DNA of 64,000 nt. Source: Brevundimonas fluminis (GTDB taxonomy: Bacteria; Pseudomonadota; Alphaproteobacteria; Caulobacterales; Caulobacteraceae). This document shows, in pieces, positions 1-8,631 of the stretch (its first letter is position 1; every line of letters starts with the position of its first letter). Both the position numbers and the translations under genes were made by a program. The stretch lies in contig NZ_RQWJ01000004.1 in NCBI RefSeq assembly GCF_003934285.1, positions 558,001 to 622,000 of the forward strand, read 5' to 3'. Below the pieces are notes generated by a model. The model worked only from the letters and a program-made list of their open reading frames with translations, had not been told where the DNA came from and ran no database searches.

Positions 1-594
1 GCGAACGGTCGCAAGGCGATCCAGCCGCGCCTGATCAAGTCGATCGGCGGCAGGGAGCAGCCGCCCGCGGGCGACGTCCGGGACCTTCCGTATGACCCGG
101 CCTTGCTGGCCATCCTCCGCGAGGGCATGAACCGGGTGACCGACGTTGGCGGCACGGGCTTCCGCAACAGCCAGCTGGGTCTGGGCGCCGTGCGGATGGC
201 GGGCAAGACCGGCACGGCCCAGGTCCGGAACTATGGAACGGGATCTCGCAAGTCGAACGTCTGGTCCCAGAAGGACCACAACCTGTTCATCGCCTACGCC
301 CCGATCGACGAGCCGCGTTACGCCGTTTCGGTGATCGTGCAACACGGGGGAATGGGCGGCGGCACGGCCGGCGCCCCGCGGGCGCGCGAGGTCATGAAGG
401 TCGCCCTTCTGAAGGATCCGGACATCCGTCGGCGCATCGAACAGTCCGGTTTCGCCGACACGGAGGACCCCGGCTCGCACGAGGCCAACGCCCTGGGCGC
501 CGCGGGGCCTCAAGGCGCCCCCGCACCGGCGACGGAAGAGGCCCCGCCGGCCGCCGGCGCGCAGCCCGCCTCCACGTCGGAGGCCCCGCAATGA
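1..594 (+). CDS. mrdA: Penicillin-binding protein 2, C-terminal part (partial)
   Basis: This is the end of the class B penicillin-binding protein 2, the transpeptidase that crosslinks peptidoglycan during lateral elongation together with RodA. The gene enters from outside the window, so only about 197 codons are visible and the SxxK and SxN motifs are missing. KTGTAQ at visible residues 69-74 is the third transpeptidase motif, followed by the usual strand-rich end of the domain (HNLFIAYAPIDEPRYAVSV). The last 45 residues are rich in Ala, Pro and Glu and look like a disordered tail. The stop overlaps the rodA start in an ATGA, so translation of the two is probably coupled. The pairing with rodA separates it from the FtsI-type paralogue. 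Confidence 0.95.
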   Translation, partial: ANGRKAIQPRLIKSIGGREQPPAGDVRDLPYDPALLAILREGMNRVTDVGGTGFRNSQLGLGAVRMAGKTGTAQVRNYGTGSRKSNVWSQKDHNLFIAYAPIDEPRYAVSVIVQHGGMGGGTAGAPRAREVMKVALLKDPDIRRRIEQSGFADTEDPGSHEANALGAAGPQGAPAPATEEAPPAAGAQPASTSEAPQ

Positions 595-1748
595 CCGCCT
601 CCGCCCTGACCCGTCCCGGCGAACGCGACCGCCTGTCGGTCAAGGTGCGCGAGATCGACTGGACCCTGGTGGTGCTCCTCTCGGTCGTCGCCGGCGTCGG
701 GGTCGCCATGCTGTACTCGATCGCGGGCGGCGAGTGGCAGCCGTGGGCGGCGGATCAACTGGTGCGCTACAGCGCCGTGCTGGTGATGGCCCTGGTCCTC
801 GCGCTGGTGCACCCCAAGTGGTGGTTCCGCGCCGCCTATCCGATGTACGGTGTGCTGCTGGTGCTGGTGCTGATGATCGAGTTCACGCCGCTGGGGTACG
901 TGGCCGGCGGTGCGCGGAACTGGCTGAACCTCGGCTTCATCCGGATTCAGCCGGCCGAGTTCATGAAGCTGGGTCTCGTGCTGGCCCTTGCCCGCTGGTA
1001 CCACAACCACACGGCGCAGGAGGCGCGGCTCAGCTGGAAGCTGCTGATCCCGGCGGCGATGATCGGCCTCCCCTTCCTGCTGGTGGCCAAGCAGCCGGAC
1101 CTGGGGTCGGCGATGATCATCGGCCTGACGGGCGCGGCGGTGATGTTCGTGGCCGGTCTGAGCTGGAAGATCATCGTGCCTACGGGCGTTCTGGCCGCCG
1201 TCGGCACGCCCCTGTTCGTCATCTTCGGCATGCACGAGTATCAGCGTAACCGCGTGCTGACCTTCCTCGACCCGACCAAGGATCCGTCGGGGACGGGGTA
1301 CAACATCATCCAGTCCAAGATCGCGCTCGGATCCGGCGGGTTTCTGGGCCGCGGCTACGGGCTGGGCAGTCAGAGCCAACTGGAGTTCCTGCCGGAGCGG
1401 CAGACGGACTTCATCTTCTCGACGGTCGCCGAGGAATTCGGCTTCGTCGGCTCGTTCTCGCTGCTGATCTGCTATGCCGCCATCATCTTGATCGGCCTGC
1501 GCATCGCCAGCCTGTCGCACAGCCATTTCGGGCGCATCGCGGCCAGCGGCATGGTGGCCTTCTTCGCCCTGTTCGTGCTGATCAATGGAGCGATGGTGAT
1601 GGGACTGGCGCCGGTCGTGGGCGTGCCGATGCCGCTGCTGTCGTACGGCGGCTCCTCGATGATGACGATCATGTTCGGCTTCGGCCTGGTGCTGTCGACG
1701 CGCGTGCACCGCTATTCGGAACTGCCCAAGGGCCACGGGCTTTTCTGA
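591..1748 (+). CDS. rodA: Rod shape-determining protein RodA (SEDS glycosyltransferase)
   Basis: RodA polymerises lipid II into glycan strands for cell elongation in the inner membrane, working with PBP2 encoded just upstream. The 385-residue protein has about ten hydrophobic segments and the SEDS hallmarks: NWLNLG near residue 110, KQPDLGSA near 167, LPERQTDFIFS with the conserved Asp near residue 273, and PLLSYGGSS near 345. The start overlaps the mrdA stop (ATGA). Length and neighbours favour RodA over FtsW, which sits in the division cluster. Confidence 0.96.
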   Translation: MTASALTRPGERDRLSVKVREIDWTLVVLLSVVAGVGVAMLYSIAGGEWQPWAADQLVRYSAVLVMALVLALVHPKWWFRAAYPMYGVLLVLVLMIEFTPLGYVAGGARNWLNLGFIRIQPAEFMKLGLVLALARWYHNHTAQEARLSWKLLIPAAMIGLPFLLVAKQPDLGSAMIIGLTGAAVMFVAGLSWKIIVPTGVLAAVGTPLFVIFGMHEYQRNRVLTFLDPTKDPSGTGYNIIQSKIALGSGGFLGRGYGLGSQSQLEFLPERQTDFIFSTVAEEFGFVGSFSLLICYAAIILIGLRIASLSHSHFGRIAASGMVAFFALFVLINGAMVMGLAPVVGVPMPLLSYGGSSMMTIMFGFGLVLSTRVHRYSELPKGHGLF

Positions 1749-1750
1749 GC

Positions 1751-2233
1751 ATGACCGAGACCGCCCCCATCGTGGCGCCGCCCGACATGTTCGACGACTG
1801 CGCGGACAAGCCCTGCCCCGAGCCGGTAATGCCGGGAGCTCCGCCCGACCGGCTGAAGGCCATGACGGACGGCGTCAGCATGCGCGAGAGCCCCGCGGAA
1901 TGGGCCTTCGTGCGCCTGTCCAAACTCATCGAGGACTTCGAGAAGGGTCTGGACCGGGACGAGGAGATCGGCGCGACCATCGTCGGCCTGCCCGGCGACG
2001 CGACGCTGAAGTTCGACGAGGTGGGCTTCTGGGCCCCGGACCTGCTGCTGTTCAGCGGCAAGAACGCGGACGGCAAACCCGTGCGGGTGATCCAGCACTA
2101 CGCGGCGCTGAACGTGACCCTGAGTTCCACAAGGAAGCCCGAGGAGCGCGAGGCGCGCCGCATCGGCTTCCAACTGTCGGAACTGGTGCAGAAGACCAAT
2201 CCCAGGCCCCGGGCCAAGGCCAGAAAGTCATAG
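1751..2233 (+). CDS. DUF6173 family protein
   Basis: A 160-residue protein of unknown function, probably cytoplasmic. The central part (SPAEWAFVRLSKLIEDFEK, then GFWAPDLLLFSG, then VIQHYAALNV and RIGFQL) matches the pattern I know for DUF6173 proteins of alphaproteobacteria. There is no signal peptide or membrane segment, and the ends are low in complexity (Pro-rich start, basic tail). The start lies 2 bp after the rodA stop, suggesting it is the third gene of the mrdA-rodA operon. Its end overlaps the convergent gene at 2228-2698 by six bases. No function is proposed. Confidence 0.75.
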   Translation: MTETAPIVAPPDMFDDCADKPCPEPVMPGAPPDRLKAMTDGVSMRESPAEWAFVRLSKLIEDFEKGLDRDEEIGATIVGLPGDATLKFDEVGFWAPDLLLFSGKNADGKPVRVIQHYAALNVTLSSTRKPEEREARRIGFQLSELVQKTNPRPRAKARKS

Positions 2234-2698
2234 CCGGGCACGGGCGGCCTCAAGCTTCTTCCTCAGCTCCGCGCGTGCCGTTCGGTGCGCCTCGCGCAGC
2301 GACGCGGCCCCGTCCTCGAGCGCCGCGCGCTTCCGTTCGACGTCGGCCAACGCCGTCTGGTGCCGGGCGTCCAGCGCTTCGAGCTCCGCTTCAAGCTTCG
2401 CGACGCGCTTGCGGTCGGCGGGTGACGGCCCCTTGGGCTTCGGCGGCTTCGCGGTCTTCGCCTCCCGCGGCGCCGCGGCGACCTTGCCCACCTCGATCGC
2501 CTCGCCCCGCTGGATGACCTTGCCGGGCCGGGCGACGGCGGCGTCGGCGTCAGGGGAGTCCGGAGCCTCGGCGGCGAGCCCCGTCTTGAAGATGTCCTGC
2601 GACAAACCCCAGGCCTCGAGCGCCTTCGGCTTCGACGTCGTGGCCACGGTGAAGCGGTGAAAGCCGTTGGACCAGCTGAAAACCTTCAGCCGGGCCAT
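2228..2698 (-). CDS. Conserved hypothetical protein with C-terminal coiled coil
   Basis: A 156-residue protein of unknown function. The first 40 residues form a compact conserved-looking block (MARLKVFSWSNGFHRFTVAT, then KALEAWG). A Pro/Lys/Ala-rich linker and a charged Ala/Glu/Lys/Arg coiled coil (about residues 90-156) follow. Automated pipelines often label such proteins TolA-like because of the coiled coil, but there is no membrane anchor and no TolA C-terminal domain, so I do not use that name. I placed the start at the ATG of MARLKV, because a longer reading runs into the neighbouring peptidase gene. It lies 7 bp downstream of the peptidase stop and may be co-transcribed with it. Confidence 0.75.
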   Translation of the reverse strand: MARLKVFSWSNGFHRFTVATTSKPKALEAWGLSQDIFKTGLAAEAPDSPDADAAVARPGKVIQRGEAIEVGKVAAAPREAKTAKPPKPKGPSPADRKRVAKLEAELEALDARHQTALADVERKRAALEDGAASLREAHRTARAELRKKLEAARARL

Positions 2699-2705
2699 CG
2701 CCGCC

Positions 2706-3680
2706 TCAGAGCTCCGCCGCCCAGTCGGTGGCGCGCACCAGGCTGTCGACGATCCCGGGTTCGGTGGAGGCATGGCCTGCGTCGGCGACGACGTCCAGCC
2801 TCGCCTCGGGCCAGGCGCGGTGCAGCGACCAGGCCCCCGACATCGGCGTGACGACGTCGAAACGGCCCTGGGCGATCCACGCCGGAATGTGCCGGATGCG
2901 CGAAACGTTGCGCAGGATCCAGTTCTCCTCCGGGAAGAAGCCGCCGTTCATGAAATACCAGCATTCGATGCGGGCGAAGGCGAGGGCGAATTCCGGATCG
3001 GCGAACTTGTCGGGGCGGGCGTCGGGCCCCTGGACGCTGACGGTCTCGCCTTCCCAGCTGGACCAGGCGACCGCGCAGCGCTCGCGCTCGGCCTTGTCTG
3101 CGCCCGTGAGGCGTTTGTAGTAGGCGCCCATCAGGTCATGGCGCTCGTCCTCCGGAATGGGAGCGACGAAGCGCTCCCAGGCGTCCGGGAAGATGTTCGA
3201 CGCCCCTTCCTGGTAGAACCAGCGCAGCTCAGGCCGGGTGAGCAGGAAGATGCCGCGCAGGAGCAGGGACCGCACCCGCTCCGGGTGGGTGATGGCGTAC
3301 GCCATGGCCAGGGTGGAGCCCCAGCTGCCGCCGAACACGGCCCACCGGTCGATGCCCAGCATTTCCCGCAGTCGCTCGATGTCCTCGATCAGGGTCCAGG
3401 TGGTGTTGTCCTCTAGGGAAGCGTTGGGCTTCGACTTGCCGCAGCCGCGCTGGTCGAACATGACGATCCGCCACTTCCTCGGGTCGAAGAAGCGCCGCAT
3501 GCCGGGATTGACCGCTCCCCCGGGGCCCCCGTGCAGGACCACGACGGGACGTCCCTGCGGATTGCCGGATTCCTCGTACCAGACCTCATGCGGGCCGCCC
3601 GTGGACATCCAGCCCGACGCATAGGGCTCAAGCTCTGGGTACAGGTCGCGGCGGGGAGGGTCGGAAGCGGGGAAGGCCAT
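2706..3680 (-). CDS. pip: Proline iminopeptidase (prolyl aminopeptidase, S33)
   Basis: This alpha/beta hydrolase removes N-terminal proline from peptides in the cytoplasm. The 324-residue protein shows the family marks: an oxyanion-hole HGGPGG near residue 51, FDQRGCGKS near 80, the nucleophile elbow GGSWGS near 117, and a late Asp/His pair (GRFDVVTP and DAGHA). The family signature WYFMNGGF is also present. The start is the ATG of MAFPASD; the upstream in-frame extension has no homology and would fill the intergenic region shared with the divergent MFS gene. Confidence 0.93.
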   Translation of the reverse strand: MAFPASDPPRRDLYPELEPYASGWMSTGGPHEVWYEESGNPQGRPVVVLHGGPGGAVNPGMRRFFDPRKWRIVMFDQRGCGKSKPNASLEDNTTWTLIEDIERLREMLGIDRWAVFGGSWGSTLAMAYAITHPERVRSLLLRGIFLLTRPELRWFYQEGASNIFPDAWERFVAPIPEDERHDLMGAYYKRLTGADKAERERCAVAWSSWEGETVSVQGPDARPDKFADPEFALAFARIECWYFMNGGFFPEENWILRNVSRIRHIPAWIAQGRFDVVTPMSGAWSLHRAWPEARLDVVADAGHASTEPGIVDSLVRATDWAAEL

Positions 3681-3822
3681 GGAGATCCTGATTTTTCCTA
3701 CCTGTCGCGCGGCCACGGTTAACGCGATGTGACCGACATGGGCCCAACGCGCGGGCGGCCGGCCCGTTCGGAAACGGAATCGGCCCGCGACGACGACCCG
3801 AGGCCACGCTAGACCGGCCCTC

Positions 3823-5007
3823 ATGGCCGAGTCTCCCGCCCCAACCGCAAGAACGGCTCAGCTTAGGCTTTCGATCGGCTATGTGTTGCTGTTCGGCGTC
3901 ACCGGGGTGAGCCTGCCCTACGCCGGCCTGTGGATGCGGGACCGCGGTCTGTCAGGGGCCGAGATCGGCATCCTGCTGGCCGCCCCGATGCTGGCGCGGT
4001 TGATCACCGGGCCGGCGCTGGCCGTCTGGGCGGACGGCTTCGCGCACCGACGCACGCCGATCGCCCTGCTGGCGGCGGCGGCCGCCCTTGGATACGGCGG
4101 CGCGCTGTTCGTCGACGGCTTCGGACCGTGGATGGTCTGCTGGTTCGTGGGCGCGACCGCTGCGGCGGCCCTGCTGCCGCTCAGCGACGTGCTGACCCTC
4201 AGGCTGGCGCGGCGCAGCGGCTTCACCTTCGCCCTGCCCCGCGGCTTCGGATCGGCCGCCTTCGTCGCCGCCAACGTCGTCATGGGGGCGATCCTGACGC
4301 GGACGTCGTCGCAGGCCGTCGGCGTGTGGATCGCATGCGGCGCCGCGCTGCTGGCGGTCTTCGCCCTCGCCGGCCTGCCCGACGAAGCCGTGGGGGACGG
4401 GCCGAGAACCCGCGCACGGGACAGGTTCAGAGGACTGGGGGCGCTGTTGGCGTCCGCCCCTTTCGTGGGTGCCGTGGCCGCGACGGCGGCCCTGCACGCG
4501 TCGCACGCCTTCTACTACGCCTTCTCGGCCGTGCTCTGGACCGCGCAAGGTCTGAGCGCGACGGTCACCGGCGCGCTGTGGGGCTTCGCCGTCGTGATGG
4601 AGATCGCCTTCATGTGGGTGATCGAACCCTGGCGACGACGTCTGGGCGTCAGTCCCTGGACCCTGATCCTGATCGCGGCGGGCGCAGGCGCCGTGCGATG
4701 GGCGGCTCTCACGACCGAGCCGGGCCTTGGCTGGCTGGTGGCGCTGCAAGCGCTGCATGCGCTCAGCTTCGCCGCCTCCTATCTGGCCGGGCTGGAGTTG
4801 GTGGACCGGTTCAGCCCGCCGGAGTCGCACACGGCGGCGCAGACGCTGTCTTCGGCCCTGTCGTCGGGCGTGGTGATCGGTGTGGCGACGCTGGTGTCGG
4901 GTCCGCTCTACGACGCGCACGGTGCGCAGGGCTATTGGGCGATGACGGCACTGGCTCTGAGTGGCGGGCTCGTTGCTCTGGTGATGCGACGCCGGGCGCC
5001 GGCCTGA
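3823..5007 (+). CDS. MFS transporter, HcaT/MFS_1-like family
   Basis: A 394-residue inner-membrane protein with about twelve hydrophobic segments, typical of a single-chain secondary transporter. The N-terminal half (YVLLFGVTGVSLPYAGLWMR, then ADGFAHRR in the loop after TM2) resembles the MFS_1-like group that includes the phenylpropionate transporter HcaT and LacY relatives. The substrate cannot be deduced. It is divergent from pip and ends 4 bp before the convergent gene at 5012-5584. Confidence 0.85.
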   Translation: MAESPAPTARTAQLRLSIGYVLLFGVTGVSLPYAGLWMRDRGLSGAEIGILLAAPMLARLITGPALAVWADGFAHRRTPIALLAAAAALGYGGALFVDGFGPWMVCWFVGATAAAALLPLSDVLTLRLARRSGFTFALPRGFGSAAFVAANVVMGAILTRTSSQAVGVWIACGAALLAVFALAGLPDEAVGDGPRTRARDRFRGLGALLASAPFVGAVAATAALHASHAFYYAFSAVLWTAQGLSATVTGALWGFAVVMEIAFMWVIEPWRRRLGVSPWTLILIAAGAGAVRWAALTTEPGLGWLVALQALHALSFAASYLAGLELVDRFSPPESHTAAQTLSSALSSGVVIGVATLVSGPLYDAHGAQGYWAMTALALSGGLVALVMRRRAPA

Positions 5008-5011
5008 CGGC

Positions 5012-5584
5012 TCAGTGAGCCGACCCGCGCGCCGCCGGCGAAAGGTGGCGGGCGATGGCGCCCATCGCCGCTTCCAGTCCGGCGCCGGCCCGCGCAGGGT
5101 CCGAGGGCACACGGAGCAGGGCCACGGCAGGCGCGTCGATGCCGTCCGGCAGGCCGCACATGGCCCGGAACAACATGTAGCTCGCCGCGTCCCCGTCCGA
5201 CTGGGATGAGATTTCGGCGGACTGGCCGGCATCCGTCAGGGCACGGACGATCTCCTGCGCAGAAGCGGTCGCGCGGACCACGCCGGGTCCGGTCGGGGCG
5301 AAGCGGCCCTTGCCGTTCAGGGTTCGGTTCTCGGCCCGGGTCTGGACGCGGAAGCCGTCTGCCCGCGCGCGTCCCAGGATCAGCAGGGCGCGACAGGCAG
5401 GATCACGCAGGCGGCCCTCCAGTTCGCTCGCGATCGCCTCGGGCTCGGTCGCCTCGACGCGGCGGGCGCGGGCCGAAGCGAGGCCGTCGGTGAGCGCGGA
5501 CGCGGCTCCAAGCGCGGCGTCCACTTCCGGATCGCAGACGCAGACGACGATCTCCGGACGGGCGTCGGACGAGAGGTCGGGCAT
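5012..5584 (-). CDS. Pyroglutamyl-peptidase I-like protein, apparently catalytically dead
   Basis: A 190-residue cytoplasmic protein whose layout follows family C15 (pyrrolidone-carboxylate peptidase). It has a short N-terminal strand, GRARADGFRVQTRAEN in place of the segment with the catalytic Glu, a Gly-Pro turn, an AG-x-A-x-x-S motif (AGQSAEISS), then ASYMLFRAM and LLRVPS. By alignment from memory the three catalytic residues are replaced: Glu by Gln (RVQTRA), Cys by Ala (the segment before SYMLFRA) and His by Arg (LLRVP). It is probably a pseudoenzyme or a protein of another function on the same fold. It lies 112 bp downstream of tipN on the same strand and may share its transcript. Confidence 0.6.
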   Translation of the reverse strand: MPDLSSDARPEIVVCVCDPEVDAALGAASALTDGLASARARRVEATEPEAIASELEGRLRDPACRALLILGRARADGFRVQTRAENRTLNGKGRFAPTGPGVVRATASAQEIVRALTDAGQSAEISSQSDGDAASYMLFRAMCGLPDGIDAPAVALLRVPSDPARAGAGLEAAMGAIARHLSPAARGSAH

Positions 5585-5696
5585 GGGCGCGGACCATGAC
5601 GGTTGTGTGACGGCGAGCCGGACCCTCTCCCGCCGTCCCCTCCGCCGTCAAGCGGGAAACGGTCCGAAGCGGCCAAAGCCGCGCACGTTTCCCCGC

Positions 5697-8195
5697 TCAG
5701 GCGAGGTCGCCCACCGCCGCGTCCAGCAACATGAAGGCGCGTCCGGCGTCGGACGCGAGCCGATTCAGGACCACCGCCGGGTCGCCGGAGCGGGCGTGGT
5801 CCTGAAGCAGTCGCGCGGTCTCGCGCACATAGGCCTCGGCGTCGACGCGCAGGGCGGGATCGCTCATGACGCGCCGCGAGACGCTGCGCACGGCGGCGGG
5901 CGCCACGCGACGCACCACGGCGCGCGCGGCGGCGGGATCGCCGCGGCCGATGGCGAGCGCCGCCTCCTCGATCCTCGCCCGCGGCAGGAGGGCGTTGGGA
6001 TCCACGCCCATTCGTCGGATGGAGTCGACGATGCGCGCGGCCAGACCCTCGGCCTCGGCGGCCGGCATCATCGGCGTGTCGAGATCCAGTGGCGCGTCGC
6101 CTTCCAGATCGGCCCAGTCCAGCGGCGCGGCGGGAGCGGGCGGCGCGGCCTTGCCGGCGTTCAGCTGCAGCCGACGCAGGCCGAAGGTGCGGCCGGCCGG
6201 CGGCGCGGCCGGATCGGCCGGCGGAGCTTCGGCGACCGGCGGCGCAGGCCGCGGCGGTTCGGGCTCGCGGCGGCGGCCCTGCGCGTCGCCGGAGACGACG
6301 CCCATGAGGCGCACCGCCTCGGTCAGCATCTCGTAGTTGCGGCGGACGCGCTCCTGGAAGGCGGCGTCGAGGGCTTCGGTGTCCTCGGCGGCCTTGCGCG
6401 AGGCGTCCGACAGAGCCTTCAGCCCGTCCTCCACCACGGCGCGCACGGATTCCGCGCGCTGGCGGGCGGCCTCGGGCAGTTCGGCCGCCTTTCCGTCCAG
6501 TTCGACCAGTGCGCCCTCGACCTGTTCCAGCATGAGGCCAAGGCGGTCGGCGAGGGCTTCCAGCCTCTCCTGGGCCCTCTGACCGGCCTCGTCGACGAGG
6601 CCGGCGCTTTCCGTGACGAGCCGGCGGGCACCCTCGATCCGGGCGTCGGCCGCCTCGTCGGCCTGCTGGGCGGCGGCGAAGAGGGCCTCGCCCAGACGGT
6701 CCGCGCGGTGCTGGGCTTCCTCGGCGGCGGTCCGGGCGGTCGTGCGGGCGGCTTCGGCCGTGGCCTGCAGTGCCTCCAGAGCGCGGCGGGTCTCCTCGAT
6801 CTGAACGTCCCGGGCCTCGGCGGCCAGGGCCTCGAACCTGTCGAGCGCGACCTTGGTCGCCGCGTCGAAGCCGTCGGCCTCACGCTGGGACATCTCGATC
6901 AGGGCGCGGAACTGGTCGGTGGCCGCCTCGATCAGATCGCGCACCGTTTCCACGGCGCCGGCCGAAGTCTCGGACAGTTCGCCGCCGGCGGCGCGGGCGG
7001 CCGACAGCTGCTCGACCAGTTGGGCCCGCTGGCTTTCGACCTGGGCGGAGAAATCCTCCTGATCGGTGCGCAAGGCATAGGCGGCGGTGACCAGGGCGGC
7101 GCGCTGCTGACCCAATCCCTCCTCCACCGACTGGATCTGTTCGGCGACGCCGGCCCCGGCGTTCTCCAGCCGGATCGTCTGACGCGACAGGTCGTCGGCG
7201 GCGGCGCGGGCGGCGTCCTGGGCCTCACCCGCGGCCGCGGCCAGATCCGCGGCGCGGGCGGCCAGCGCGGCCTCGGCCTCGCGCAGCTGGGTCTGGGCGA
7301 GGTCGGAAGCGTCCATGACCATGCGCGACTGGCGCTCGACCGCCTCGACGACCACCAAGGCCTGACCGTCCAGCTTCTGGTTCAGTTGGTCCATGGCCTG
7401 CCGCTCCTGCGACAGGGCTTCGGACAGCCGGCGGGCGGTGGCGGCGGCCGTCTCGGCCGCGACGTTCAGGCGCTGCGTCTCTTCCGACAAGGCCTCGCGC
7501 AACAGGGTCATGTCGCGACGGGCGCGCTCGGCCGCCAGCGCGGCCTGATCGACGTCCTGACGCAACAGGCTCAGCACGCCGCCCGCCTCCTGTGCGGCCA
7601 GCGCCGTGGGCGCCAGAAGGGCCTCGGACAGGTCGCGGGCGCGGCGGGTCTCTGCGGCGAGGCGCGCGGAATCCGTGAGCGATCGAGCCAGCAGCAGAGC
7701 CAGTCCGGCGGGCGCCACGGCGATAAGGGCGTAGACGGCGAGGCGCAGTGGCTCCAGCTGCACCGTGCCGAAGCCGGTCTCATAGGCGACGAGAGCGGCG
7801 ACCCCCGCGGCCCACAGGGCGGAGGCGACGCCGGCGATCCAGTACGGGGCCGCAGTGGGACGCGTGGCGGCCGGCGTCGAAGCGACGGCGGGCGGAGGCG
7901 CCGCGGGCTGGATCGGCATGGGTTCGACCGGCGCCGGCGGCCGGCCGGCGTCCACGGCGACCTCGGCGCGCGCTTCGGCGGTGCGGGCGCGCTCGGCCTC
8001 ATCCGCCTCTCGACGGGCGGCTTCCTCCGCAAGACGGCGCCGACGTCGCTCCGACATGGGACGCTCCGGAGACGCAGACGCGGGTTCCAGCTGAGGCGCG
8101 GCCTCCGAGGCGACCTCTTCCGCCGCGGGCGCTTCTGCGGCCGTCTCCGCTTCGGGAGCGGTGAGGTTGAGCGGCGGCCGTTGGCGGTTCTTCAT
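5697..8195 (-). CDS. tipN: Polarity protein TipN-like (two TM segments plus long coiled coil)
   Basis: In Caulobacter, TipN marks the new pole after division and positions the flagellum and chromosome-segregation machinery. This 832-residue protein has the same architecture: a charged, Pro-rich N-terminal region (1-115), two membrane segments near residues 118-138 and 152-171, and a long Ala/Glu/Arg coiled coil (about 175-640). A Pro-rich spacer and a helical C-terminal domain (about 690-832) end it. Length is close to that of Caulobacter TipN (about 880). The identification rests on architecture and composition, because coiled coils are easily confused. Other large coiled-coil envelope proteins remain possible. 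Confidence 0.75.
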   Translation of the reverse strand: MKNRQRPPLNLTAPEAETAAEAPAAEEVASEAAPQLEPASASPERPMSERRRRRLAEEAARREADEAERARTAEARAEVAVDAGRPPAPVEPMPIQPAAPPPAVASTPAATRPTAAPYWIAGVASALWAAGVAALVAYETGFGTVQLEPLRLAVYALIAVAPAGLALLLARSLTDSARLAAETRRARDLSEALLAPTALAAQEAGGVLSLLRQDVDQAALAAERARRDMTLLREALSEETQRLNVAAETAAATARRLSEALSQERQAMDQLNQKLDGQALVVVEAVERQSRMVMDASDLAQTQLREAEAALAARAADLAAAAGEAQDAARAAADDLSRQTIRLENAGAGVAEQIQSVEEGLGQQRAALVTAAYALRTDQEDFSAQVESQRAQLVEQLSAARAAGGELSETSAGAVETVRDLIEAATDQFRALIEMSQREADGFDAATKVALDRFEALAAEARDVQIEETRRALEALQATAEAARTTARTAAEEAQHRADRLGEALFAAAQQADEAADARIEGARRLVTESAGLVDEAGQRAQERLEALADRLGLMLEQVEGALVELDGKAAELPEAARQRAESVRAVVEDGLKALSDASRKAAEDTEALDAAFQERVRRNYEMLTEAVRLMGVVSGDAQGRRREPEPPRPAPPVAEAPPADPAAPPAGRTFGLRRLQLNAGKAAPPAPAAPLDWADLEGDAPLDLDTPMMPAAEAEGLAARIVDSIRRMGVDPNALLPRARIEEAALAIGRGDPAAARAVVRRVAPAAVRSVSRRVMSDPALRVDAEAYVRETARLLQDHARSGDPAVVLNRLASDAGRAFMLLDAAVGDLA

Positions 8196-8285
8196 CGGAT
8201 GCGGATTTCAGGCTCTGGGTCGCGGACGCGAGACCCTAGAGCGTCATCCGTTCACCGAAAAGGCGAAGGCGGTCGAATCCGCGAT

Positions 8286-8471
8286 TCAGCACTTCCGCGA
8301 CGCGGCGGAGATCAGGATGGTTCCGGACGGCTTGGGCGGGCAGTCGTCCTTGACGCGCCGCACCTCGGGCTCGTCCGCGCGCTGGTCGCGCAGTTCGACG
8401 CCGAACTGCGACAGCGCCGCCATGGCGAGGGCGGCGACGATGCTTGCGATGAACTCGATCAGCGCGTGCAT
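8286..8471 (-). CDS. Small single-pass membrane protein (61 aa)
   Basis: A short gene of unknown function. It starts at the ATG of MHALIEF, preceded by a good ribosome binding site (GGAGAAGG, about 8 nt upstream). Residues 5-21 (IEFIASIVAALAMAALS) form one hydrophobic helix, and the rest is polar and charged with two cysteines. A longer in-frame ORF reaches back to 8822 but would overlap the phospholipase D gene on the other strand, so the short form is preferred. It lies upstream of tipN on the same strand. Confidence 0.5.
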   Translation of the reverse strand: MHALIEFIASIVAALAMAALSQFGVELRDQRADEPEVRRVKDDCPPKPSGTILISAASRKC

Positions 8472-8631
8472 TCGCCGACCTTCTCCCCTGACTGCGAGCG
8501 GCGTTATGCGCCTTTTCAGGCCGCCGAACAATCGCCGCCGCAATGAACAATGCGTCACGATTGACGATCGCCGTTCGCTTGTGTGACGCAGGACACGGCA
8601 CGAATCCCCCTTCGGGCCGTTAGGCGCAGCC

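Noticed and set aside
5310..8546. Long plus-strand ORF of over 1000 codons opposite tipN
   Set aside because: It mirrors the coiled-coil gene in the other strand; in this G+C-rich DNA opposite frames stay open for long runs. Its Gly/Arg-rich translation has no recognisable domain.
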